Shown: positions 8,946 through 16,373 of the stretch, piece after piece
Layout of the letters: each line of letters opens with the position of its first letter
Position numbering within the stretch: the first letter of the stretch is position 1
DNA from: Thomasclavelia spiroformis
GTDB lineage: Bacteria; Bacillota_I; Bacilli_A; Erysipelotrichales; Coprobacillaceae
DNA length: 46,258 nucleotides
Assembly: GCA_018369555.1 (NCBI GenBank)
Contig: JAGZCC010000011.1
Span: forward strand, 1-46,258
Direction of reading: 5' to 3'
Notes under the pieces: model-generated
Told to the model about the DNA's origin: nothing
The model's input: only the letters and a program-made list of their open reading frames with translations
The model's database searches: none
Made by a program: the position numbers and the translations under genes

Positions 8946-10340
8946 TTAATCCTTCCTGTTCAATGATAATTTTTCTTTCAAATCAAAAGTTTTTCTTTCA
9001 TTTGGTAATTTTATTATAAAAGTAGATCCCACGTCAACTTGTGATATTACATCAATATTACCATGATGTAAATCAATAATTGACTTAACAATCGATAATC
9101 CTAATCCATTCCCCTCAATACTACGTGCTTTATCTTCACGATAAAAACGTTCAAAAATATGAGAAATAACTTCTTTAGACATTCCTCGTCCAGTATCTTC
9201 AATCGATACCTCAACTTCTTTTGAAGTCTTTTTTACTTTGATTATAATTAAGCCGCCATTATCAGTATACTTAATCGCATTAGAAATGATATTAATCCAA
9301 ACTTGCTCTAAACGTTGTTCATCACCATTTACCAGAATATCTTTACGTGGCTTTTCAAATACAATTTCAATATCTTTTAAAATTGCTTGATTTTCTTGAG
9401 TTGAAATAACTCTTGATAATTGTTCTACAATCGAAAATGTCGTGTATTTTAGTTCTACTTCTTCACGTTCTAGTAATGTTAGCTGTAACATATTTTTAGA
9501 TAACGTCGATAAACGTTTAGAGTGAAATAAAATAATATCAGCATATTTTTGACGTTGACTTTTTGGTAAGTCTTCATCTTTTAAAATATTTGCAAATCCC
9601 TGAATTGCTGTTAATGGTGTTTGAAATTCATGAGAAATATCTGAAATAAATTTTTGACGTGTTTCTTCTTGCTTAGCTAATTGTTGCGCCATTTGATTAA
9701 ATCCCTGATTTAATTTTGAAATCTCATCATCACCAACATAATTTACTCTGACATTATAATTTCCTTTAGATAATTCTTTGGTTGCATTAGTTAATCGCGT
9801 AATTGGTTTGACGATAATATCCGCAATAGCTATAAAAACTAGATTTCCTGATAAAAATACACACCCTAAAATTAATACTGCTGAATTTGCAAAAATACTT
9901 TTTTCATAGCTAGTATCTTTTTGCACATACATATATACATCTTTGTCTTTAATATTAACTTTTTTTCCATATGATTGAATACTATTTTCTTGATGATAAT
10001 AATTATCTTTGTGCTTATCATAATAATATTTTTGCATTGTTTCTTTTGATGGTAATATTTGGCTTTCACCATATTGATAATAGCCATACTCAGGTGAAAA
10101 AAGCGTAATATTAACTTTAGAACTAATTGCATATTGATTCATCGTATTACTTATATTTGCATCTTCTAAAATATTTAATATCTCAGTTACATATTCATTA
10201 GTAGCGCTCAACTCATTTTTAGCCATATCTTCAATTTGATCATAATTACTTCTTAATGCAACATATCCAGCAACTGAAAAACTAAAAACAATAGTTATTA
10301 AAAAACCACAGATCAACTTGCCATAAATTGATTTCATCAT
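8946..10340 (-). CDS. Two-component sensor histidine kinase (HAMP, HisKA, HATPase)
   Basis: A 464-residue membrane sensor kinase. TM1 is at about 8-30 and an extracytoplasmic sensor region at 31-152; TM2 is at about 153-177, HAMP at about 175-225, and HisKA has the phospho-accepting His237 (FISDISHEFQTPLT). The ATPase domain has the N box around 350-354, DTGRGM at 382-387 and GNGLGLSI at 410-417. The start codon overlaps the regulator's stop by 4 nt (ATGA), implying translational coupling. The sensor region is rich in Tyr and Lys and has no domain I recognise, so the signal is unknown. It heads the chain into xpt, smc and the SRP genes. Confidence 0.95.
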   Translation of the reverse strand: MMKSIYGKLICGFLITIVFSFSVAGYVALRSNYDQIEDMAKNELSATNEYVTEILNILEDANISNTMNQYAISSKVNITLFSPEYGYYQYGESQILPSKETMQKYYYDKHKDNYYHQENSIQSYGKKVNIKDKDVYMYVQKDTSYEKSIFANSAVLILGCVFLSGNLVFIAIADIIVKPITRLTNATKELSKGNYNVRVNYVGDDEISKLNQGFNQMAQQLAKQEETRQKFISDISHEFQTPLTAIQGFANILKDEDLPKSQRQKYADIILFHSKRLSTLSKNMLQLTLLEREEVELKYTTFSIVEQLSRVISTQENQAILKDIEIVFEKPRKDILVNGDEQRLEQVWINIISNAIKYTDNGGLIIIKVKKTSKEVEVSIEDTGRGMSKEVISHIFERFYREDKARSIEGNGLGLSIVKSIIDLHHGNIDVISQVDVGSTFIIKLPNERKTFDLKEKLSLNRKD

Positions 10341-11008
10341 TCAACTTCTACCTTATAACCTAGCCCTCTTACTGTAACAACTTTAAATCCAGGTAAATGA
10401 CCTAAATTTTCACGAATTCGTTTAATATGTACATCAACTGTACGATCAAATCCATCATAGTCCATCCCCCAGATTTTTTCAATCAATTGTTCCCGACTAA
10501 ATATCTGATCTGGATGTTTTGCTAATTCAAAAACTAATTCAAATTGCTTTAGTGGCAAATGAATAATTTCATCATGATATCTAATTTCATATTTTTCGCC
10601 ATCAAACTCTACATCATTTAATTTAATAATATTAGATGTATTAACACTATATCTTTTCAATACTGCCTTGACTCTTGCCATTAACTCAGTTGGATCAAAT
10701 GGTTTAACAACATAATCATCTACCCCGACTGAAAAACCACGAAGTTTATCTTTACTTTCACCTTTTGCAGTTAGCATAATTACCGGAATATCTTTAAATT
10801 CCTTTAAATTTTCAACCAGTTCAAAACCATCCATAACCGGCATCATTACATCAATAATCCCTAAATCAACATATTCATTTTCAAAAATGTCTAAAGCTTC
10901 TTCACCATTACTTGCCTCTAACATTTCAAAACCTTCTTTATTCAAATAAAAGCCGATTAGTTCACGAATATCTTTTTCATCATCAACTACCAATACCCTT
11001 GGTTTCAT
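10337..11008 (-). CDS. OmpR/PhoB-family response regulator
   Basis: A 223-residue regulator. Its receiver domain has the acidic pair D9-D10, phospho-acceptor D53 (IIDVMMP), T80 and K102, followed by an OmpR-type winged helix (FSREQLIEKIWGMDYDGFDR and RGLGYKVE). It pairs with the downstream histidine kinase. GAGGTG lies 7 nt before the ATG. An extended -10 promoter sits about 25 nt upstream, making this the first gene of the unit that runs to ffh. The regulon cannot be read from this window. Confidence 0.95.
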   Translation of the reverse strand: MKPRVLVVDDEKDIRELIGFYLNKEGFEMLEASNGEEALDIFENEYVDLGIIDVMMPVMDGFELVENLKEFKDIPVIMLTAKGESKDKLRGFSVGVDDYVVKPFDPTELMARVKAVLKRYSVNTSNIIKLNDVEFDGEKYEIRYHDEIIHLPLKQFELVFELAKHPDQIFSREQLIEKIWGMDYDGFDRTVDVHIKRIRENLGHLPGFKVVTVRGLGYKVEVE

Positions 11009-11032
11009 ATAAACACCTCAATTCATTGTAAG

Positions 11033-11041
11033 ATTATAACA
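11033..11041 (-). promoter_or_regulatory. Extended -10 promoter of the response regulator - ffh unit
   Basis: On the minus strand TG-T-TATAAT (11041-11033) is a perfect extended -10, 25 nt upstream of the response regulator ATG. No good -35 is visible, as is usual for extended -10 promoters. No other clear promoter or terminator is visible before the ffh terminator, 8.3 kb downstream. Confidence 0.55.
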
Positions 11042-11081
11042 TAATTTATTTTGTAAATATAGTATCAGCTCAAGTAAAAAA

Positions 11082-11105
11082 AGCAAAAAACCATAGTTTT
11101 TTGCT
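11082..11105 (-). terminator. Intrinsic terminator after the nrnA - membrane protein unit
   Basis: A 10-bp stem (11082-11091 with 11096-11105) and a 4-nt loop, followed on the minus strand by a run of Us. It includes the last codon and part of the stop of the 552-residue membrane protein gene. Confidence 0.8.
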
Positions 11106-12762
11106 AATTAAATTTAATTGAACTAATAACTTCACTATTATCCTTACTATTTACAAACTCAATAGCAACACGATCCCCTACTTTAGCAAGTGGGAAATAT
11201 TCACTTAAACTAATATCACCAATAAAGATTGTATCATTTCCTTCAATTTTAAAATAATATGTACTATTGCCATCAACAACCGCTTCATTAATTTCACTAA
11301 TTACTCCCGTTAATTTATTGGTTTTAAAATCACCAGCATTAGTTTTTTTACCATTTGATTCCAATAAAGCATAATATGCTTGTTCTGCTTGGGCAACACT
11401 GTCACCTATAGCTACTAACTGATAGTTTTCAACACTTACAAAAGCATATTTTTTAACAAGATTTGCATTATCTTTTAACGATAGAAAATATGTTGGATGC
11501 CCACCAGCATTTATTAAAATTGGGAAAGTTGCTTTATACTTAAGATTTTGTACTTCTCCTTCGGCTGAAGACATTGCAGAATATTCTTCAGCACCAGAAA
11601 TATTATAAAATTTACCATCTTTTGTTCTAAGATTAATCATTGCAAAACCAACATTAGAAGCGTCTTTAGATACAGATGTTAAACCAGTATATAAATAAAC
11701 ATCGTCATTAATTGCAATATAATTATAACCATCAGTAGGTTGCAACACACCTTTTTGAGAAAGTAATGTATTTAAATATCCATTAGTGTATTTTCCATAG
11801 TTTTCCAATTGCCCTAAAATAAGGTTAGAAGGATATACACGATCAACCCATTCTGGCACTTTTTTAATATCATAATACTCATGATTACCATCAATTGCAT
11901 TAACTAAAACTGCCCCAACAATATCCTTACCACCAAAAAGACCAATTTTATACTCATAAACAGGTGCTATCCAATAAGGAATACCATCATCATTAATTTC
12001 AAAAGCTAATGTATCAAACATCAAAGTTGGATAATTTGCCCTTAAATGACGTTCAATCTTTCTACCAAAATGATCAGATTTAGAATATTTCATGCCTTCT
12101 TTTAACTTAACTACCTCTGATTCCTGGCTAACCATATTTACTCTAATATAAGCAGGTAATCCATCCCCATGATTGGTAAACCATTTAATTAAGTCACTAT
12201 ATTCCAATGGTGTTACACGATAAGGATTATCTTTATAATTGATTTGTTCATAAGATTGATCGACTTCAAATTGAGAAACATAATCAACCATTTGTCCCAT
12301 TTTACGATCTCCTAGTCTAATCGCACTTTCACGATCAACTACCGGAATTGATTCATATGAAATTGTTTTATTATCTTCATAAAAATCAGACTTTTTATCA
12401 AGAATTAATTGTTTTTGATAACTTTTAGCATTAAAAATTGGTGAGCTAATCAAATTTCCTACTGGAATTAAAATAAATAAAATTCCTGCAAAAATTAAAC
12501 TATACTTCATAACTTTATTAAATCCACGCTCAAAGATAAAATAAAATCCATTAAAAATTAATACTAAAAAACTAAAATACATAAGAAACTGCGGTGATCG
12601 AGGATTAAGAGGAATTAATAAAGCATATTCACTAATCAAAGCAATTATCACTGTAATCATAAAAGCTTTAATAAACCCATGATTATCACTTTCATGAACT
12701 ATATTCCCCTGCATTGAAAATCCTTCGATAAAACTTGAAAATATATCATTTAAATTTTTCAT
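11104..12762 (-). CDS. Conserved membrane-anchored protein of unknown function
   Basis: 552 residues. Three predicted membrane helices lie near the N-terminus (about 30-51, 57-77, 86-107); the remaining ~440 residues are soluble and, by charge distribution, probably outside the cell. The soluble part has aromatic, beta-rich stretches such as YWIAPVYEYKIGLFGG and WVDRVYPSNL, and ends in an OB-like segment (GVISEINEAVVDG through IEFVNSK). I recognise no catalytic motif. Similar conserved proteins occur in Firmicutes with only vague 'cell shape' or 'Tat signal' names, which I do not adopt. Its start overlaps nrnA by 17 nt and has AAAGGAG inside nrnA, so the two are co-translated. Confidence 0.75.
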   Translation of the reverse strand: MKNLNDIFSSFIEGFSMQGNIVHESDNHGFIKAFMITVIIALISEYALLIPLNPRSPQFLMYFSFLVLIFNGFYFIFERGFNKVMKYSLIFAGILFILIPVGNLISSPIFNAKSYQKQLILDKKSDFYEDNKTISYESIPVVDRESAIRLGDRKMGQMVDYVSQFEVDQSYEQINYKDNPYRVTPLEYSDLIKWFTNHGDGLPAYIRVNMVSQESEVVKLKEGMKYSKSDHFGRKIERHLRANYPTLMFDTLAFEINDDGIPYWIAPVYEYKIGLFGGKDIVGAVLVNAIDGNHEYYDIKKVPEWVDRVYPSNLILGQLENYGKYTNGYLNTLLSQKGVLQPTDGYNYIAINDDVYLYTGLTSVSKDASNVGFAMINLRTKDGKFYNISGAEEYSAMSSAEGEVQNLKYKATFPILINAGGHPTYFLSLKDNANLVKKYAFVSVENYQLVAIGDSVAQAEQAYYALLESNGKKTNAGDFKTNKLTGVISEINEAVVDGNSTYYFKIEGNDTIFIGDISLSEYFPLAKVGDRVAIEFVNSKDNSEVISSIKFN

Positions 12763-13693
12763 TAATAAGCTCCTTTAAATCATTAATTAAATCTGGCAAT
12801 AATTCAATTTTTTCTAATTTAGCGCCACTTGCAAGAGCGTGACCTCCACCATTATATTTTGCCGCAACCTGATTAATTGTTATATCTCGTGAACGAATAC
12901 TTACTCGCCAATTATTATCAACAACATTTTCTGTAATTGCCATCCATACTTTATATTCATTAATACCTGATAAGATATTAACAAAATCAGAACCTCTTTC
13001 ACGACTAATATTTAATTTTTTTAAATCATCATTTGTCAAAATATAATATGCAACCCCATCTTCAACTTGATAATTGTTTAAAATAAACTTATTGACTTCT
13101 AATTCACTAGCACTTCTTAAATAAATTCGATTGTATATTTCAACAATATCGATTCCTGTTTTCAATAAAGCACCACAAATATTAAAAGTTCTTTCATCGG
13201 TATTTCGATATAAAAATCTTGAAGTATCACCTACAATTCCTAAATACAAAGCAGCTGCCCCATCTTTAGAAATCTTTAATTCATCATTATCTTTATATAT
13301 TCCAGCAACTAATTGACTAGCTGAACTAGCACTACTATCTTCATAATTTATATCACCATAACTATCAACAACTATATGATGATCAATTTTAATAATTTCT
13401 TTACACTTTAAATAACCATCATCATCAATTCGTTCTTTATTCGCTGTATCTAATATAATCGCCAATACATTATTACTGTAATCAACCTCGCTATAATCTA
13501 CATCGACAGTGTATTTATCAACTAAGTTACTACTAAAATCTCCACACACATATACTTTTTTATTTGGATAAGTTGTTTTTATTATATCATACATACCCAA
13601 TTGACTACCAAATGCATCAAAATCAGGATTCACATGACGATAAATTGCAATATAGTCATATTCTTCAATTTTTTTTATAATTTCTTGATCCAT
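12746..13693 (-). CDS. nrnA: DHH-family oligoribonuclease / pAp phosphatase NrnA
   Basis: Degrades 2-5 nt RNA fragments and dephosphorylates 3'-phosphoadenosine 5'-phosphate in this family. It has 315 residues: the N-terminal DHH domain with metal motif RHVNPDFDAFGS at 19-30, DTA near 82-84, DHH at 104-106, and the C-terminal DHHA1 motif GGGHALASGA. In motif I the usual PDGDA reads PDFDA, a mild substitution that keeps the aspartates. AAGGAG precedes the ATG. It is the first gene of a two-gene unit with the membrane protein. Confidence 0.93.
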   Translation of the reverse strand: MDQEIIKKIEEYDYIAIYRHVNPDFDAFGSQLGMYDIIKTTYPNKKVYVCGDFSSNLVDKYTVDVDYSEVDYSNNVLAIILDTANKERIDDDGYLKCKEIIKIDHHIVVDSYGDINYEDSSASSASQLVAGIYKDNDELKISKDGAAALYLGIVGDTSRFLYRNTDERTFNICGALLKTGIDIVEIYNRIYLRSASELEVNKFILNNYQVEDGVAYYILTNDDLKKLNISRERGSDFVNILSGINEYKVWMAITENVVDNNWRVSIRSRDITINQVAAKYNGGGHALASGAKLEKIELLPDLINDLKELINEKFK

Positions 13694-13715
13694 ACCATCA
13701 CTCCTTATTTACTAG

Positions 13716-13724
13716 ACTATACCA
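13716..13724 (-). promoter_or_regulatory. Extended -10 promoter of nrnA
   Basis: On the minus strand TG-G-TATAGT (13724-13716) lies about 22 nt upstream of the nrnA start. The -35 region is a T-run without consensus. Confidence 0.45.
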
Positions 13725-13760
13725 CACTTTAAAAAAAAGATAAATAAAAATGATATAAAT

Positions 13761-13789
13761 AAAAGGCTATTGAAATACATCAATAACCT
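13761..13789 (-). terminator. Intrinsic terminator of ackA
   Basis: A 10-bp stem with one G-U pair (13764-13773 with 13780-13789) and a 6-nt loop. It is followed by UUUAUUUAU on the minus strand and lies 8 nt after the ackA stop. Confidence 0.8.
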
Positions 13790-13796
13790 CCATTAA

Positions 13797-14990
13797 TTAT
13801 AAACCTAAAACTCTAATTGTATCTCTTGCAATCATTACTTCTTCATTAGTTGGAATAACCATTACTTTAACCTTAGAAGATTCGCTAGAAATCAAACGAT
13901 TTTCTTTACTTCTAGTTTCATTAGCTTCATCATCCAAAACTGCCCCTAAAGCATCTGCAATATTTTCAACAATCAAACGACGTAAATAAGCAGCGTTTTC
14001 ACCAACACCAGCTGTAAAGGCGATTGCATCTAGTCCACCCATTTCAACAAAATAACTTCCAATAAATTTAGATGCAATTCTTGCATATAATGAACTTGTT
14101 AAAATTGCACGCTCGTCACCTTGATGAAATGCATCTTCAATATCACGAGAATCTGAAGAAATTCCTGAAACACCTAACATCCCTGATTTTTTATTATAAA
14201 TTTCTAACATTTCATCAGGTGTTTTATTTAATTTATTACATAAATAAGGCATGATTGATGGATCGACATCACCACAACGAGTTCCCATCATTACACCTGC
14301 TAGTGGTGTAAATCCCATTGATGTATCAATACATACACCATCTTGAACAGCTGAAATACTTGCCCCATTTCCTAAGTGACAAACAATGATTTTAGATTTT
14401 TCTGGTTTCCCTAACATTTCATTTGCAACTTGTGAAACATATTTATGACTTGTTCCATGAGCACCATATTTACGTACTTTTAAATCTTTATAATATTCCA
14501 TTGGTAATGGATATAAATATCTTTCTTGATCCAATGTTTGATGGAATGCTGTATCAAAAACAAATACATGTTCTACACCTGGTAAAGCATTTTTAAATGC
14601 ATTATATCCAATAATATGTGCAGGGTTATGTAGTGGTGCTAATTCTGCTAGTTCTTCAACTTTAGCCACAACATCTTCATCAACCTTTATTGAATCGCTA
14701 AAATATTCTCCACCATGAACGATTCGATGTCCACACGCTTCAATTTCATTTAAATTTTCTACTACATGATGTTTAACTAAAGCATCTAATAATAATTGTA
14801 CTGCTACACTATGATCATTAATTGGACATTGTTTTGTGAATTTTTCACCATTATATTTCATTTCGAAGTTTCCTTCTTCTAGTCCAATCCTTTCTACTAT
14901 TCCTGAAGTAATAACTTCTTCACTTGGCATATTAATTAACTGAAATTTCAATGATGAACTTCCAGCATTTATTGCCATTACTTTTACCAT
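13797..14990 (-). CDS. ackA: Acetate kinase
   Basis: Converts acetyl phosphate and ADP to acetate and ATP, the energy-yielding end step of fermentation. It has 397 residues, full length, with the ASKHA signature INAGSSSLKF at 6-15 and GTSHKYV, CHLGNGAS, DTSMGFTPLAG and CGDVDP motifs. AAGGAGG precedes the ATG. It is monocistronic, with its own promoter and terminator; pta is not adjacent. I looked for a CcpA cre site in the upstream region and found none. Confidence 0.98.
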   Translation of the reverse strand: MVKVMAINAGSSSLKFQLINMPSEEVITSGIVERIGLEEGNFEMKYNGEKFTKQCPINDHSVAVQLLLDALVKHHVVENLNEIEACGHRIVHGGEYFSDSIKVDEDVVAKVEELAELAPLHNPAHIIGYNAFKNALPGVEHVFVFDTAFHQTLDQERYLYPLPMEYYKDLKVRKYGAHGTSHKYVSQVANEMLGKPEKSKIIVCHLGNGASISAVQDGVCIDTSMGFTPLAGVMMGTRCGDVDPSIMPYLCNKLNKTPDEMLEIYNKKSGMLGVSGISSDSRDIEDAFHQGDERAILTSSLYARIASKFIGSYFVEMGGLDAIAFTAGVGENAAYLRRLIVENIADALGAVLDDEANETRSKENRLISSESSKVKVMVIPTNEEVMIARDTIRVLGL

Positions 14991-15026
14991 ATATAATTTC
15001 CTCCTTAAATTATCTCATACATATTA

Positions 15027-15055
15027 ATTGTACATAAAAAGACAATTAAACTCAA
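15027..15055 (-). promoter_or_regulatory. Predicted sigma-A promoter of ackA
   Basis: On the minus strand TTGAGT (15055-15050) and TACAAT (15032-15027) are separated by 17 nt, about 37 nt upstream of the start codon. Confidence 0.55.
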
Positions 15056-15197
15056 CAATTTTTAAATCCTGTCTTAGAAAATCAAGCTAATAACATCATT
15101 ATTTTTGTGAAAATAATAAAAATTTAAAAACATAAATATCTCCAAAACTAATTTGACTATGCAATAATTAAAAAACAAAATTTATGGAGTAAAAATA

Positions 15198-15718
15198 ATG
15201 ATTATCCAACAAGAAACATCAAATGATTATAATGAGGTATAAACTTATTAAAGAAGCTTTTGTTAGTAGCAAGCACATTGATGGTAATGAACAAGATTTG
15301 GTAGTTGCTTTAAAAAAAAAGCGATACCATTTTCCCTAAATTATCACTAGTAGCTAAAATAAACAATGAGCCGGCTGGTTATATTTTATTTACCAAAACC
15401 AAAGTAAATAATAATGAAGTACTAGTCTTGGCCTCACTTGCAATAAAACCAAAATATCAACAACATGAAATTGAAATGGCATTAATTAATGAAAGACATA
15501 AAATTGCTAAAAAATTGAGTTATCAATACTCAATGATACTAGGAAGTGAAACATATTATCCTAAAACAGGTTATATTGAAGCAAAAGATTTAGGAATTGA
15601 GATACCTAAAGGAATCACTTTTAAAAAGTTTATAGCCATAAAATTACGAGAAGATGCCAAACTAATTAAAGGAAAACTTATTTATGCAAAAGAATTTGGA
15701 ATGCAAAATAGTGCTTAA
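15198..15718 (+). pseudogene. GNAT-family N-acetyltransferase, frameshifted
   Basis: The reading frame opens with ATG at 15198 (GGAG 8 nt upstream; possible TTGACT -35 at 15153) and gives MIIQQETSNDYNE. It must skip one base at 15237 to continue as YKLIKEAFVSSKHIDGNEQD. It must skip one A in the nine-A run at 15312-15320 to continue as SDTIFPKLSLVAKI through to the stop at 15716. Corrected length is about 172 residues, normal for a YhbS-like GNAT enzyme. The acetyl-CoA loop, normally R/Q-x-x-G-x-G/A, reads QQHEIE, so the binding site is also gone. The homopolymer shift could be a sequencing error, but the first shift is not in a homopolymer, and the degraded loop supports true decay. Confidence 0.8.
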
Positions 15719-15743
15719 ACTTGTTTTGCTTAAGCACTATTTT
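15705..15743. terminator. Bidirectional intrinsic terminator
   Basis: A 14-bp perfect stem (15705-15718 with 15730-15743) and an 11-nt loop, T-rich on both outer sides. It ends the GNAT pseudogene on the plus strand and the SASP gene on the minus strand. Confidence 0.8.
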
Positions 15744-15761
15744 TATTTATAAACTTTTGAA

Positions 15762-15977
15762 TTATTTTGATTGATTGTATTTAGATGAATTCATTTGAGA
15801 CTGTCCCATAGCTACTAATCGTTTAGTAATTTCGCCACCGACAGAACCATTTTCACGAGCAGTTGTATCAGGACCTAAATTAACGCCAAATTCGTTTGCA
15901 ATTTCGTATTTCATTTGATCGATTGCATTTTGAGCTCCAGGAACAACTAATTTGTTTTTACTAGAGTATTGTGACAT
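15762..15977 (-). CDS. Alpha/beta-type small acid-soluble spore protein (copy 1)
   Basis: A 71-residue DNA-coating spore protein. The two family signatures are present: the germination-protease site region KYEIANEFGVNLG (about 24-36), and GSVGGEITKRLV (about 44-55). These proteins saturate forespore DNA, giving UV and heat resistance, and are degraded during germination. AGGAGGTG lies 7 nt before the ATG. The protein is nearly identical to its neighbour at 16095, so the pair is a tandem duplication. A sigma-G-like promoter shared in form with copy 2 lies upstream. Confidence 0.97.
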   Translation of the reverse strand: MSQYSSKNKLVVPGAQNAIDQMKYEIANEFGVNLGPDTTARENGSVGGEITKRLVAMGQSQMNSSKYNQSK

Positions 15978-15991
15978 ATATTTTCACCTCC

Positions 15992-16012
15992 TGACACCTT
16001 TATTTTGTGTCA
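15992..16012 (-). promoter_or_regulatory. Dyad TGACAC-N9-GTGTCA upstream of SASP copy 1
   Basis: A 6-bp inverted repeat directly abutting the GGAGG ribosome-binding site and overlapping the predicted -10 element. An equivalent dyad lies before copy 2. It could be a DNA operator or, if transcription starts further upstream, an mRNA hairpin next to the ribosome-binding site. Confidence 0.5.
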
Positions 16013-16030
16013 TTATTTTTAAATTATGCA
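16003..16030 (-). promoter_or_regulatory. Sigma-G-like (forespore) promoter of SASP copy 1
   Basis: On the minus strand TGCATA (16030-16025) exactly fits the TGMATA -35 consensus. It is followed after 15 nt by CACAAAA (16009-16003), matching 5 of 7 positions of CATWMTA. The same layout precedes copy 2. Confidence 0.6.
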
Positions 16031-16056
16031 CTTTATTTAATTTTTTTATAAAAAAA

Positions 16057-16083
16057 CTTAATAGATAAAAAATATCTATTAAG
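16057..16083 (-). terminator. Intrinsic terminator of SASP copy 2
   Basis: An 11-bp perfect stem (16057-16067 with 16073-16083) and a 5-nt loop, followed on the minus strand by six or more Us. It separates the two SASP genes, which are therefore transcribed independently. Confidence 0.85.
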
Positions 16084-16094
16084 CTTCTAAAATA

Positions 16095-16313
16095 CTATTT
16101 AGATTGATTATAGTTACTAGAGGCATTCATTTGTTTTTGTCCCATTTCAACTAATCGCTTAGTAATTTCACCTCCAACAGAACCATTACTACGCGCAGAT
16201 GCATCAGGACCTAAATTAACACCTAATTCATTAGCTATTTCATACTTCATTTGATCAATGGCATTTTTTGCTCCAGGAACAACTAATTTATTTCTATTAG
16301 AATATTGTGACAT
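16095..16313 (-). CDS. Alpha/beta-type small acid-soluble spore protein (copy 2)
   Basis: A 72-residue paralogue of the protein at 15762, differing mainly at the C-terminal tail (KQMNASSNYNQSK) and a few internal positions. It has the same family signatures, KYEIANELGVNLG and GSVGGEITKRLV. It lies 60 nt downstream of thiI; sspA lies beside thiI in B. subtilis too, so this is a conserved neighbourhood. AGGAGGTG lies before the ATG, and it has its own sigma-G-like promoter and terminator. Confidence 0.97.
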   Translation of the reverse strand: MSQYSNRNKLVVPGAKNAIDQMKYEIANELGVNLGPDASARSNGSVGGEITKRLVEMGQKQMNASSNYNQSK

Positions 16314-16327
16314 ATATCTTCACCTCC

Positions 16328-16348
16328 TGACACATATATCTTGTGTCA
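16328..16348 (-). promoter_or_regulatory. Dyad TGACACA-N7-TGTGTCA upstream of SASP copy 2
   Basis: A 7-bp inverted repeat abutting the ribosome-binding site, in the same position and with the same half-site as the dyad before copy 1. Confidence 0.5.
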
Positions 16349-16366
16349 AGATAGAAAATCTATACA
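16339..16366 (-). promoter_or_regulatory. Sigma-G-like (forespore) promoter of SASP copy 2
   Basis: On the minus strand TGTATA (16366-16361), 15 nt, then CACAAGA (16345-16339). One mismatch to the -35 consensus and two to the -10, with spacing identical to copy 1. Confidence 0.55.
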
Positions 16367-16373
16367 TCATTTT

